Shown: positions 44,983-57,132 of the stretch, in pieces
Layout: every line of letters starts with the position of its first letter
How positions within the stretch are numbered: the first letter of the stretch is position 1
From: Capillidium heterosporum
Taxonomy: Eukaryota; Entomophthoromycota; Entomophthoromycetes; Entomophthorales; Capillidiaceae
Length of the DNA: 64,000 nucleotides
Reading direction: 5' to 3'
NCBI GenBank assembly: GCA_016630905.1
Contig: WBMQ01000008.1
Location: 744,001 to 808,000, forward strand
The notes under the pieces: generated by a model
What the model was told of the DNA's origin: nothing
What the model saw: only the letters and a program-made list of their open reading frames with translations
Database searches by the model: none
Made by a program: the position numbers and the translations under genes

Positions 44983-46557
44983 ATTAAGTGAAATTGAAGC
45001 CTGTAGTTGAAAATGGAAATCTGGCGAATCCACTTTTACGGTAAATCGGAAATTTGAAAGTTTAAAGCAGACGGCAAATTGGCTAATTAGCTTGGAGCTT
45101 TTGGGATAAAAGTGATGAAGCTTGGCAGATTGGGATTCGGTATCAGGGACCTAGAAAGCTTCTGGAGGTGGGTTTGGAAGTTGCATATTCTTGCAGAAAC
45201 AATTGGTTGAAATATGCAGCTTGCATCGAATATGCAAAAATTTACTGACAACTGTGAAATGGTGATGGGAAAATAGGCTCCTATATGTAAAGTAAGCTAT
45301 AGCTCTATAGTTCAGGATTAATAGGCTCATTATGCAAAATCAGATTGCAAGAAAAAGATATTTCGTTATTCAAAGCCAACTCTCACAGTTCGGGATCAAT
45401 TAAGACAAAACCTGTACTATCGTGAAGCTAGACACCTGATAAGCATCACTAAGATATTCATTTTTGTTTCTGTGTCTATGGGCTGGAGTTATTAGGCTTT
45501 AAACTTGAACCGTGGAACTTATAAAATTCATCCCGAAAAGTTGCAATTCAAGATGCAGTTAAGATTTCAGCTGATTCGAGTGAACAAATTAAATAGAAAT
45601 AATTGCATACTTTAAAGAAATTAATTGGATATCTATTTTAATATGGTAGCTAATATTTGCGGACAATTAAATAACATTGACTTTAAGCTAACTTCTCTAA
45701 ATCTTTTGTACTTTTAAAGCTATTTATATAGAACATGCAATAGATTCTACTAATTCCGAACCTAGTATTAAAGATCCGCTGTACTGTATTTATTAGTTCA
45801 GGCTTCAAAGTCAGATGCCACTATTACATTTTGCTATTTTAAGCTAGTTTCAACGATGATTGTATGACTAAAATATCCTAATCGACTTAGTATATGAAAT
45901 ATTTCAATCAACTCTTGATATATTTATCATTAGAACTTGAAACCACTGCTATTGAAGTGATAATGATTAAGCACAAGCAATATATCCAATAAATGACATA
46001 TATATACCTATACTTTTAGTTTAGTATAAATACCCACCAATTAAAGTGTGGGGACAAAGTGGTATTTTGTGAACCTCTCCAAACTCTTGATTACTACTCT
46101 GGCCCATAATGAGTGATAGAAGTTGCACCATTCTTATTCAAAAATGTAAGCATTTTCCACTATTAACCTTATAAAAAGCTTCTCAATTTTCTAAACGATA
46201 TGTAAAACTTCCGTCACTCATTCTGAGCCAGAGTAATAGGACCTTTCTCAAAAGTAGCATCAAATAATCCAAATTAATTATGCCATAATATAATCAAATT
46301 AGCTATAATGCAGTCGATTCGAGACTCAATAACTCATTGTTTTAGGAAGGCCTACATCTTGATATGTATCTTTGAAAAATTGTTGATACAAGTATTTATA
46401 CTAAAGATTTGGAACCTTGCTTACTTGTAAGTTTAAAATACAATAAAATATGCATTTAAAATATAGCATGGTTAATATAAAAGGATGAGAACGAACTTTA
46501 ATATGCAACAATCCTAATATGATAGCTATCCCACGTCTTGGGGAGTGCGATGTCCCA
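44983..46557. other. Intergenic
   Basis: Holds the Osh3-type promoter (the frame stays open for about 59 codons upstream without an ATG) and the inverted repeat at 46088-46240. Nothing else recognised. Confidence 0.5.
46088..46240. repeat. Imperfect inverted repeat, about 33-base arms
   Basis: Left arm 46088-46122 contains TACTCTGGCCCATAATGAGT; right arm 46206-46240 contains TCACTCATTCTGAGCCAGAG, its near reverse complement. Arms match at about 28 of 33 positions and are separated by about 85 bases. It could be a small non-autonomous transposon remnant or a transcribed hairpin; I see no target-site duplication. Confidence 0.55.
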
Positions 46558-46923
46558 TTAAGTGTAATTGCAGGATAAAGTTATCACAATCCTAGCTAGG
46601 TCCGTGTTGCTTGATACAGGAGCTGTAGTTGTAGCGAGGGCAGTTTCTCTTGGACTGGATGAGCTGATTGGATTCACACTAGTAAGAACTACATCTGTCT
46701 CTACAGACACCATCTGATCTAAAGTAAAATTTTCATATTTGCCTTTGGTGTAGTCACTGTGGATTTTACGGGTGAGAGCTACTACATAGCCTATCAAAGC
46801 TAATACAATCGTTATAAGTCATCGAGCTCTGGAGGGCATTTCATGGGAAGGTTTCTGGGAATTGATTAAAGCGATTAAGATACTGATAATTATGATAAAT
46901 TTACTCATGCTTGTTGTTTTCAT
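46558..46923 (-). pseudogene. Small secreted-protein ORF broken by an in-frame TGA
   Basis: ATG at 46923 begins MKTTSMSKFIIIISILIALI, a signal peptide, and continues to an in-frame TGA at 46819-46821. The same frame stays open beyond it, with a second hydrophobic stretch (ITIVLALIGYVVAL) and then a Ser/Thr-rich tail, to a stop at 46558. No GT-AG intron removes the TGA. Likely a decayed secreted or membrane protein gene. A TATA-like run at about 46940-46955 fits a former promoter. Family unknown. Confidence 0.4.
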
Positions 46924-48574
46924 TAGATTTCATTGATACCAGATATCATATATATAGCTAGATTTATCACTACCTACTCGAAGCTTTTAATTTAAGCACT
47001 TGACACTCATATATTTACCTTTTTCGATTTTTTCTAACAAAGTTTGATATTTAATTTCAAGTGAGTTTGACCAATGATATAAAATAAACTCAAACTTTTA
47101 ATAAAAGTTGATAATACTTTGGCCTTAACTTGAACTTTTGTCTACCGGCTAGTCTACATCTGATAGAACTGTAGATAACTCTACTTTACAGATAAACCCA
47201 AGCTTTAATCAATTTATACTAAATTTTATAATTGCCAAATCGTCATGGCGTGAGATTGATTTCGTCATGGATAAAAAATATACTTGGAAAACATCACATT
47301 AAATTAGAGATGATTGAACAAAAGATCAAATAACCAGATGAAGAAATATAGAGTTGAGTGTCAAGTTATTTAATCATTTTATATCGCAGTTAATAGACTT
47401 ATATTCTACCTAGTCAGGCTATTGAAACTTCATAGAAAGAAATATAATTAAATAATAATACTGCAAAAAGTATCCACTATAAAAACGGCAAACCTATAAT
47501 ACTTGCTATCTTTAATGTCTGATATACTTGGATGAACATAGTTTTTAAGCGTAATTAATTTATAGTCTTCTTCACTACTAAAGAAAAACATTTCAATGAT
47601 TAAAATTACAAGCTAAACAGAGAAATTCCATATATGGAGAATATTGGTTTCATTTCTTTTATCTAAAAATCAATTTGTCTTAAACCTATATGCTTCATTT
47701 ACTCAATCCGCTCCAATGATTTATAGAAAGTTACTTTGTGATAAGCTGTTCATATTTTAGATAGAGGATATATACATATAAACTTCTTTGTATCTCAATG
47801 GAGGAATAACAGTAATGAAAAGTGCTAATGTAATACAAACGAACTATATAATTTGCGTAAAATATCTAAAGAAATGGAAAAGTTGAAAACTAAACCATTA
47901 GCTAGCTTGCTCATTCTTATAGATTAAAACAAACTTTCTGAGATCTCTATTCCAAGTGATATTGTTATGGCTACTTAAATCGGCATTATGTTGAGGCCAA
48001 GAACTCGAAAATCAACTAATGATAAAGTCTTGAAAGAGGCAGTAATATATATAATGCTTACCATTATAAAAATGGTTGATGGTGTTGAACAAGAATCTCT
48101 TGTAACATTTCTAATTGAGACAAAGCCATTGCAAGCATTATTTTATACAGTGTTTTTAGTGAACAAAATGTTGTTACATTTAAGCACCAGCTTTTATAAA
48201 AGCCTACATTAGCTATATTCACCAATGATATAATAACATCGATGGTATATTTGCTATCTATCTCAATGGTGATAGCAATCACACTTTTTGATAAACTATA
48301 TTGGTATTTGAACATTATCTGAACTTCAGTTGGAGGTTTATATGATACAGTTTGATATAGCTTCTAATCTAATTTACCTATAGATTTCAAAGAAATTAGG
48401 ATATCGTGGTTAAAAGTATTGGAGATTTTTGATAGAATATACATATCTCAGTCTATAATACGATAGAATAAAGTTAAAGTATGTCTACTTTTAAAAGATA
48501 TGTTAACATATATACTATTAGGATGATTATTATATATTGAAATATCGAAAACATAATAGTTTATTACGGATAAT
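46924..48574. other. Intergenic
   Basis: AT-rich. Two overlapping short ORFs on opposite strands at 47988-48315 have no coding character I trust. Nothing else seen. Confidence 0.5.
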
Positions 48575-49774
48575 TTAGCTCCACTGAGGTGGGTTGTTGT
48601 AGGCCAAGAGGTTGACGGTATCCTTTTGTAGAGGAGTGATAGCATTCTTGGTGGCAAGTTCCAGTAGCTTTTGAGTCAAGGCTACAGGAGATAGAGCATC
48701 AACACCGGCCAACGAGACGTAATCAGCAACAACTCCAGCGACATGAGGAGAGGCCATTGAAGTACCCGAGATGTTGTTGGTAGCCTTATTGGATCCGATC
48801 CACGACGATAGGACATATCTACCGGGTGCTAAAATGTCAACGCATTTGCCGTAGTTGGAGAAGGAGGCCAAAGTATCATCCACGGTAGTAGCACCTACCG
48901 TTATAGCTTTAGCAGCCGAAGCAGGGGAAAAGTAGCAGGCATCAAAGTTACTGTTACCAGCCGCTACGACTACGTGGACGCCAGCATCAACAGCGTTGTC
49001 GACAGCTTTGTTGAGGAAATTGTCCCTAAAGCCACCTAGAGACAGGTTGATGACCTTGCCCTTGAGTTTTTCACCGGAACGGGGAGGGTCCAACACGACC
49101 CACTCGATGGCGGCTATGATACCACTGGTACTGCCACTACCGTTGTCACCCAAGACTTTGGCGGCGATGATGTTGGCTCCCTTGGCGACACCGAACTTGC
49201 GACCGGCTACTGTACCAGCGACGTGGGTCCCGTGCCCATGCAAATCTTGGTCGGTTGAACCTTCGACAAAGGTTTTACCCCACCGAGCCCTACCTTCGAA
49301 GTCGATGTGCTCAACATTGACCCCAGTATCTAAGATGTAGACGTTGACATTCTGTCCAGTCTCCGAAGTGTACCAGAAGTTTCCCTTGTCTTCGGGACTT
49401 ACCTTCTTACGTTGGGAGACACGAGTCAGACCCCATGGCGCATCCGACTGCAAAGCACTGGCTTCGTACTTGATATCCTTCTGTACGGCTGCGATCTCGG
49501 GCTGAGATTTGATCCACTCGATGATTTCCTCAGTAAAGTCCCCAGAGTACCCGTTGAAGACCTTGCTGAACTTGTATTTGAGGGCGTTGGTGGCACCGGA
49601 GCGACTACCTGAGTTTACCGATTGGAGCTTGGCTTCAAGGGCTTGGTAGTGAGCTGAAGTGTCAGTTGAGGTACGAGCGGTGGCTTCATTGAACTGGGCT
49701 ACATACAGCTCGGAGCTGACACCGAGGGCTGCTACCAAGATGGAGGATAGGATGATACTGAGATTGAACTTCAT
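48575..49774 (-). CDS. Secreted subtilisin-like serine protease (S8, proteinase K type)
   Basis: Intronless, 399 residues. A signal peptide (MKFNLSIILSSILVAALGVS) and an I9 prodomain (about 21-105, ending in VQKDIKYEA) precede the mature enzyme. The catalytic triad is intact: Asp149 in YILDTGV, His181 in GHGTHVAGT and Ser339 in SGTSMASPHVAG, with oxyanion Asn274 in VVAAGNSN. It is an endopeptidase made as an inactive precursor and released outside the cell. Proteins of this type digest protein-rich substrates, including insect cuticle in insect-associated fungi; the role here is inference. A TATA box (GTATATAAA on the minus strand, 49817-49825) lies about 45 bases upstream. A dead relative of this gene is at 35806-36888. 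Confidence 0.95.
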   Translation of the reverse strand: MKFNLSIILSSILVAALGVSSELYVAQFNEATARTSTDTSAHYQALEAKLQSVNSGSRSGATNALKYKFSKVFNGYSGDFTEEIIEWIKSQPEIAAVQKDIKYEASALQSDAPWGLTRVSQRKKVSPEDKGNFWYTSETGQNVNVYILDTGVNVEHIDFEGRARWGKTFVEGSTDQDLHGHGTHVAGTVAGRKFGVAKGANIIAAKVLGDNGSGSTSGIIAAIEWVVLDPPRSGEKLKGKVINLSLGGFRDNFLNKAVDNAVDAGVHVVVAAGNSNFDACYFSPASAAKAITVGATTVDDTLASFSNYGKCVDILAPGRYVLSSWIGSNKATNNISGTSMASPHVAGVVADYVSLAGVDALSPVALTQKLLELATKNAITPLQKDTVNLLAYNNPPQWS

Positions 49775-51459
49775 AGTAGTTTTTTGCTTATGAATTTTGT
49801 AATCCAGCTCACAGAGTTTATATACATTTCGGTGTCAAGGTACAGGAAGGAATCTCAATAAAGTTATAGCGTTGGCTGGAGTCATGCGGCCTAGACCATC
49901 GACCTTTTTGTAAGTTAGTTTATACCAACTAGCCAAGCATACGTAAAAATCTAAAGAATTATATGTCTATCCCCTACTGCTTTTTCGAAATTTGATCATC
50001 TGTACTCGCCCTATGTTATTGTTCTCAAGAGTTGCGGAATCGGGTCACGACCTTTTTTCGTTCCCTTATAAACATTATCAGATCCATCAACTGTAAATGA
50101 AGTTATAAATATATTGAGTAGAATTCAGCTGCGTGACTTTGGAATGTAATTGCAATTAATTATGATGGATGCCTTTTAGAGCTATAGCTCGAAATTTCAA
50201 AGCCAAGCTGTGCTATCGTAGATTATAGATACGAGCGTGACTACAGTTATAACCCATACTTCGGAATCAAACTAATAAAAGCTGTGAAGGAAGGGTTGCA
50301 ATTCTTTAAGACGTTTGATAAGGCTTTCGATGGCTAAATATGACCTACAGTTTGAAATTTAGGGCTTGGCATGTAGCCCAACAGTTTCATCAATGACCTA
50401 CCAACTGATCTGCGAATGTACCCGATGATGGTTTGGATAGAATAAATCTATGCCCTAATGAAATCTAGACCAGATTTTTATATACGTAAGTGCAATATAG
50501 TTTCAGATACTCGGTATACCAAATGTCCCTAAAAACTTAAATACCAAACTCTCTATAGAACCTGTATAGCCACATGTATTGAACTTTTATCTCATGACTA
50601 ATTTACTTTGGAGCATTTGATTTTTGAGAATAATTGCTACCCATTCTCAGCATTTTCATCATCAACTTGAAGAATTCTGAATTTTCGGCAAGTATCACGC
50701 AACTTGCTATAGCTATAAAAGCAATATGTGTGTAATGATATCCAGTTTTCAAAAATCAATATACGTATCAAAATTGGCATATGGTAGCTTAAATAGGTGA
50801 ATTCAAATATGTCTATTTTCAGCTGGGTTTTCTTGTTATTTGAATATACCCAACTAATAATATAAATTTTTCTATAGTATACATTCTGGATATACGATTT
50901 TGCTTAATCATCAAGGTTGAGATGGCACTGATTTCAAGTAAAAAGGTAAATACCAAAAGTTGATTAGAAAACTTCAATTGTTGTAGAAGTTTAAAGCCAT
51001 GAAAGCATACATATGTACTGAATTTACTTTAAACTGTCCTTGCTTTAAGCTACAATGCTATTTAGTAAATATATATTGAATAAATACAGTTATACTATAA
51101 ATATACCATAAATTATTAAAAGCTTGCAAAAATCTTCAACGTATGAACTGAGGGCGAAGTTCAATAAAAATGACATCAAATATACTATATAAGATAAAAT
51201 TATAGAACGTCCACCTGTTTTATAATGGCAAGTTTATATTATTTATCATTCTCAATGCATTTAGAATATTAAACTAGACTCTGATAATGATAATATAGTT
51301 GCTATTTTCATTTGGGAAAAATTAATAAGCTTTGGTAGGTAAAAGCACAACTAGAAATCGTAAAGTGGGATGCTATACTAAATAACAATATATATTTTAA
51401 ATTTACTTGGAAATCTAAAATTCTTTTAAACAACGTTGAAAAGTTGATTATCTCAAACT
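49775..51459. other. Intergenic
   Basis: The subtilase promoter lies at the left; the rest is AT-rich with nothing recognisable. Confidence 0.55.
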
Positions 51460-52347
51460 CTAAATATACCCATGCTCATTCATCAAAGCCCCTTCATGCA
51501 CAACTGACTTTTGGTTTGTATAGTACCCTTTCAACATGCGTTCCCCAAATGACTTCAATCTAGCATCGTGCAAATAATCTTCGTAGACAAAATCATTGGC
51601 AATGTAATCTTTAAATTGATGTTTACCCAGTACTCTAGCGAAAAAGGAGCCGTAAAAGTTGTAGTTGAAGTTGGAGTAATCTTTGACAAACAAACATACA
51701 TCCTTCAATGGAATGGTGTAATGTCGATTTATCTTATAAATAAAACAGCGCTGTATATAACTGGTAAACATCAATGCCAAAAGTAAAGCAAAGGTGTCTG
51801 GATACTCTACCTTAGTTAAAAATTTTACCTCACCAAATAAGCGTTGATTCTTCTTACGAAACATAGTTAAAATTTCAGTTTGAGAAGGAAACTTGGAAAC
51901 TTTGCAAGCTTGACCTAGGTAGTCGAACTGATAGTAAACTTGAATATCAATTCCAACTTGCTTTAGGATGAACCTCTTGGGACTAACTATCTCGATATAG
52001 AATCTAGTATCCTCAGGTTGGCCACCAACTAGTAACGGGATACAGATGTTACCTTCCCAATTTAAACTCCCTTCAAAGTCTTTGGAAAGTAATATAGTGG
52101 CACATAGGTCGGAAGCCTGGTACAGGTTGACTTTGGACTTTTGAAACTCTACTAACCAGCTGCATCTACTTTGTAAACTGAAGAAGCTGAAGTTAAAGCT
52201 GAAGGTGGGTTTGACAAACTGCTTTCCAAATGGGAGCTGAAAATGCAGGTTAATACTCAGATTTGAATTGGGTTGAATAGCCTGTTGGGTACCTTGCGAT
52301 AACTCTATGGTACTGTCAGAGTAACTTGGTGGTTGGGAACTACTCAT
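51460..52347 (-). CDS. Hypothetical protein with N-terminal PPSY motif
   Basis: Single exon, 295 residues, not recognised with confidence. It begins MSSSQPPSYSDSTIEL; PPSY is a PPxY motif of the sort bound by WW domains of Rsp5/Nedd4 ubiquitin ligases. The rest is a beta-rich, aromatic domain without signal peptide or clear membrane spans. A stretch near residues 155-205 (FRKKNQRLFGEVKF, then DTFALLLALMFTSYI) is reminiscent of the end of fungal tubby/LURP-like barrels, but I would not assign that family without a profile or structure comparison. The long ORF and even composition suggest a real gene. Confidence 0.6.
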   Translation of the reverse strand: MSSSQPPSYSDSTIELSQGTQQAIQPNSNLSINLHFQLPFGKQFVKPTFSFNFSFFSLQSRCSWLVEFQKSKVNLYQASDLCATILLSKDFEGSLNWEGNICIPLLVGGQPEDTRFYIEIVSPKRFILKQVGIDIQVYYQFDYLGQACKVSKFPSQTEILTMFRKKNQRLFGEVKFLTKVEYPDTFALLLALMFTSYIQRCFIYKINRHYTIPLKDVCLFVKDYSNFNYNFYGSFFARVLGKHQFKDYIANDFVYEDYLHDARLKSFGERMLKGYYTNQKSVVHEGALMNEHGYI

Positions 52348-55300
52348 AAGCTTTTACATGTTGGGTCGTAAATCTCTACTTTTTATAACAGCCAGGTTCC
52401 TATTCAGTTTAATGCCAAATATGATTTAAGAAAATTATATTTTGAAGATTGAAGTTCAAAAATATACCCAATAGAACAAATTACTTTTAAAAACTATTGG
52501 AGGCTGATACAAGAGTCCAAAAGAGCTGATGGATTGATCAATTTTACAGCTTAAATTAGGATCCTAATCCTCATAGTAAGCTAGGTACAATGCAACTCAT
52601 AGCACTATACCTATATATTATAAAAACTTGAAAGAGTACTAATCACCATGTATCAAAATTTCACTTGGGCTTATGTCGTTAACCAGTACCTACCATAATG
52701 GACTTAGGCTATTACGAGTTTAGGCACCAAAAATTATATATCATGCAAACGGATGGCACTGAAGCCAATTCAAGATATTCGACTGCCCCCAAAAATATAC
52801 CTGTACAACTACGTTTGATAATTATGGCCTATCTTTTAGTTCAAAATTGCTATAATTTGGTGATAGTAAACCTCTGTAAATATAGACTCACAAAGGTTGG
52901 ATAGAATTATATTAAAACATTCAAACTATTTACATTTGAGCAGGATTTGCAATATACAATATGAGCTGGAGTAACAATTGAAGAATTTCAATGACGGCTA
53001 CCTAGGTTGAACCTACCAACTCACATCCACCTGCCCATCTACCTAAAATACCAGGTACTTACAGGGATACTTTACTCTTCTTACTTTCAAATCAGTAAGC
53101 TTAAAGGAAATATCATGGAAATATACTATACCAATAATCTCCAATCTTTTGGGTCCTTATCCACATTGCTTAATATCTTATATATTTTTACTCCAAATCA
53201 TTTAAAAAAGCTCTTGCATTACCTATATGGTTGAAGATCACTGTACTATATATCCTCTTCTCAAATATAAACCACTAAAAATAATTTACTATAAGCCCTT
53301 TCTAAAATGGCAGATCTACATTTATATGTGATATTGCTACCAACATAGATAGAAATCTTTGGCTCTACAACCATCAATCATCTTCAGCGTCTTAGTATCT
53401 ATTGTAAGCAATCAGGAGGTACCGATATTTTCATATCTCAAAACTAGTAAACTTGTAATCGATACATCGAGCACGATAAGTAGATATGTGTCGACCCCAA
53501 GGGTATATGATTTCTATACTTAACCTAAATGTAAACGCAATTTAAAATTATATCAAATAGCTATGTGGCGAAAGCTGTAGTAACTGCATACATGACTCAA
53601 ACAAAGTTAGTAACATCAAAGCAGCTTGCAAAAGTTATGACTATGAGGGGTACGTTCAATAGTATTAATATTTTCATTTGTATTTTTAATAGATTTAAGT
53701 ACACTTTTAGTTTTACAAGCTGTATTTTGACATGGAAATAGGATCCGGTCAGTTCATTTATATATATATTCAATTGTCTGCCGAAGCATGCTTGAAACTA
53801 GCAACAGTTTCCAGAATCATAAAACATACAGATTACTTGACTTGTTGGAATCCAACTTGTGTTTGCTGGTAGTGTAGTCAGTATTTCTGACAACTATTTG
53901 TGATTGAATACTGAGATACAAGCTTGACCTTCAAAACCAAGCTTTATCGCCATCTAGCTGCTGTGTTGTAAGCTGATGAACTTAAAGCCCAAGCTATAGT
54001 CTTGAAGGCTACTTATCGAGTATTAGGTGTGTATATAATTAATCCATTATAGCTTAAAAGAACTTTTTGGAATATTGGTTCAAGTACCGGCTTCAAAGTT
54101 CGATGTCTTTAGACATTTCAGGTGACACCTGCCTACGAAGACTTTGATTGCATCCTTACCTGCCAACTTTAAACTTACTAGGCCGTCGATGCACTACTTA
54201 GATCGAGATTAGGCACTCAGTTTCAGTGTGGGTAGTAGCTTGCTAAAGGCTTGTAATCTGTATTTAAAATGGCGTCCATATCCAATACTTTCTTTATCTA
54301 CCGTCCTAACGTAAACTATATCAAGATTTTATATATGTTACAAATAAATTTATATATATAGTCCAATTTTTATATTTTTGTACAGCTTATCTGCAATTGC
54401 TACATTTACGCCAGCCATCAATGTTTGTGGATCTTTGAGATCTCTCCTATAACAATCCATAAAATGATAGAGTTGTGGTAAGGTTAAAATTATCATCTCA
54501 CTTGTAAGCACCCAGTTATCTAGTTCAAGAAACTAACTTTGTTACTATCATTTTGCAGATAGAGTTTATAAACATCTTTCGATCTATAGGATTTTAATTG
54601 TATTTAATCTTGACCACTACTCCCTTTACTAGCACCCATCAATTCCTGCCGATAACAATCATCATTAGATTTGATATTAGATCGGTGTTACATGAACCCT
54701 ACCTTTATCACGCTCTCATCTACTCAAACCTGTGTCAGTAAGTTCAAGTAATCGATAGCATCCTTGCTTGGTTATTTTGTTAAAAAGCAGTTGAACGGTT
54801 TAGATGGTGCTTTTCCTTGAAAGTATTTGTGATTGTAATGCTTATCCTGCTTCCTAAGAAAAACTTTGCCCAAGTTGTCTCCGTTAGATTCTAAAACACA
54901 TCGGAAAGCTATCTATCTCTACAGCTTTAGGAAATCCTTATATATTTAGTAGCTATAAAAGTATAGAGTTTTTAAATAAGATAGGATTGTCGTTGTTGGG
55001 CTTGAAAATCTAATGTAAGTAGCTTAAACTCCAATTTAATAATCACTTGTTGAGGATGATGAGTGGAAAGTAATGGTAGGTCAGTGGAACAAAATACATT
55101 AATTTGTTAAAATACAAACTCAATAATATATTATAAAGCATATTGGATGGACACAGGTAAGTTAAGTTGAGCAAGGTTTACTTGACGGTTTAATGAGGTT
55201 GGAGTAAGCAAACTTGTAAAGCATGGATTGGTACTTCAGCCTTGTAGCACAATAGTTTTCAATCTTTGTTGAGCCCATCCCATTTGCACAGTTTTCATAT

Positions 55301-56856
55301 GCTTTGATGTAAATATATATAATTTCAAAAGTAATATTGTCTCAAGTTGGAACTAAAACACATATCTTGAGGAATATTGCTTTAGAAAAAGAACAAGGAT
55401 CGACATTATCTTAGAAAATTGTTCAGGATAGAAGTAGGACAGAAGTAATCTCATCAAGATATAAACAAACCCATAAAATGGCACTGCTATCACTAAACTA
55501 GATAAAACTATCCTTGAGCCATAAAACAAACATATATATTTTATAATATAGGTTCTCAAAACCTATGAAAGCCGGAAAAATACCAACAAGGTTAAATATA
55601 ATTCAAATATATCTAAGGTTCTTGTTGCTTCCGATCTAAGCTTTTAATTGGAATAGTCATAATGCAATGGTGGCAACTTTGGATTAAATAGGTTGCAATT
55701 AAATTTGATGTAAGTTGTAGGAGACACAAGTATTAGACAGCTTCTAATCAACAAATTAATAAATAGAACCAGCTGTGTGGAGATGAATTTAAAGAACGCT
55801 TACTTGACAAGCAAAATATCAAAAGCTGCTCCTCCTACCTCTGGTTGGAACATATTTACCTATAACTTGTACCTTTTTTTATGGGAATGGATAGATGGTT
55901 ATCGATTAGGGCTTGCTTCAAGTCTATATATATTTGGGGATTAGCACTAAGTTTAGGATCTGTTTACTCAAGCCAAGTATTGATCAATATTTATTTGCTA
56001 GGAAAGTCTCTCAAGCACTAAGATACTATAACATCATCTTCGGATGTATCTCTTTCAAGCTACCCCTATATGGTCATCATTTAAAATAATAGAACTTTTT
56101 ACAAGATAACTAACTACATTTTAGTGTTTGCTCAACTATTGGAGAGTTCTAGGAGTTTGCATGTTTAATTTACTTTCGATGCTAATTACTCTACCTTGTA
56201 TTCATTCAAAACACTCTGTTTATTAAAGCAACGTATATGTATTTTGAAATAAGAATATGTTTAATGTGGTTACATTGTAAATTAACTTTAGGTTAGGAAG
56301 TGGCGATTCAACTATGAAAATTAACCTGTAGTTTTTAAATTTTGCAAGCTATAACTACCATAAATCTCAAAGCAACTGAAATCTACTCAATTTACCTCCA
56401 TCAATCTTATAAACTTCTTAATTTCCTTGACTATAGTCCTCCTAAAGTAGAATAAAATATATTTTAGTCAATTGTATAGAGTGTTATACAGTCCGACTTT
56501 CAACATCTTTACTATTGTTAGAGCATATAAAGTTGGAAAATACAGTAATGCCGCTGAATAAAATACAACTAGGTTCCTATCACTGGAAATATAAATTCCA
56601 GTTGTAAGAAAACGTACTATAATGTGTGGTAATTTGAACTTAACTTGAAAAGCATCACACTAATAAATGAATAGAAATAAAGCTTACCATATAAGCGTAA
56701 ATTATGTTGTCAAAAGGAATCATCCTATTTGATAAACTATTTTATCTAAAGCATAATGAAGAATAAACATAGGAACAAAGTGAAACTAAACTTCAAAGAC
56801 AAGTTAATTTCAATTAACCATTTACCTCATAGTATCCCACAACCATTTAATTCAAA
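52348..56856. other. Gene-poor region, 4.5 kb
   Basis: The longest gap in the window. Short ORFs at 52698-52904 and 53007-53234 lack convincing coding features. I see no tRNA, no long repeat and no transposase. The composition rises somewhat in GC between about 53800 and 54800 without a feature I can name. Confidence 0.45.
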
Positions 56857-57132
56857 TCAGCAAAAGCTAATACCAGTTATAAGATTCTTTTCGTCAATAG
56901 TGACGTTCATCCTATTGGGTCGAAAATCCATAGTGGCAAAGGTACTGGGCCCCAACACACGATGTTCCGATGGTAGATCTTTCGACGCAACCTAAAATTC
57001 AAAAAAATAAACAACAAAACACAACTTTTAATTTACCATATCGGTGTTTAAAACTTGGGTGGGATCTGTTACCAATGTCTTGCCTACCAACTTGCTTTTC
57101 CAAGTTTCCTTCTCTTCAGGTGTTAAACTCAT
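56857..57132 (-). CDS. I78-family peptidase inhibitor, intracellular
   Basis: Two short exons too small to stand out as an ORF: ATG at 57132, intron 56992-57036 (45 nt), stop at 56857; 76 residues. It begins MSLTPEEKETWKSKLVGKTL. The family signature follows: DLPSEHRVLGPSTFATMDFR, then PNRMNVTIDEKNLITGIS. I78 inhibitors are small proteins that block serine peptidases such as subtilisins through an exposed loop around the conserved Pro/Arg region. No signal peptide is seen, so this copy should stay in the cytosol, where it could guard against proteases. The intact subtilase at 48575 is of the peptidase type such inhibitors act on, but the pairing is inference. Length and motif fit the family well. 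Confidence 0.82.

Noticed and set aside
44983-45160. Upstream extension of the Osh3-type frame (about 59 codons)
   Set aside because: No ATG in it, and the GOLD domain naturally begins at the ATG at 44982.
47988-48315. Opposite-strand ORFs of 74 and 83 codons
   Set aside because: They overlap each other antisense and have no domain or promoter support.
52698-53234. Two plus-strand ORFs of 68 and 75 codons
   Set aside because: The second starts with TTG rather than ATG; neither shows a domain, and composition matches random AT-rich DNA.
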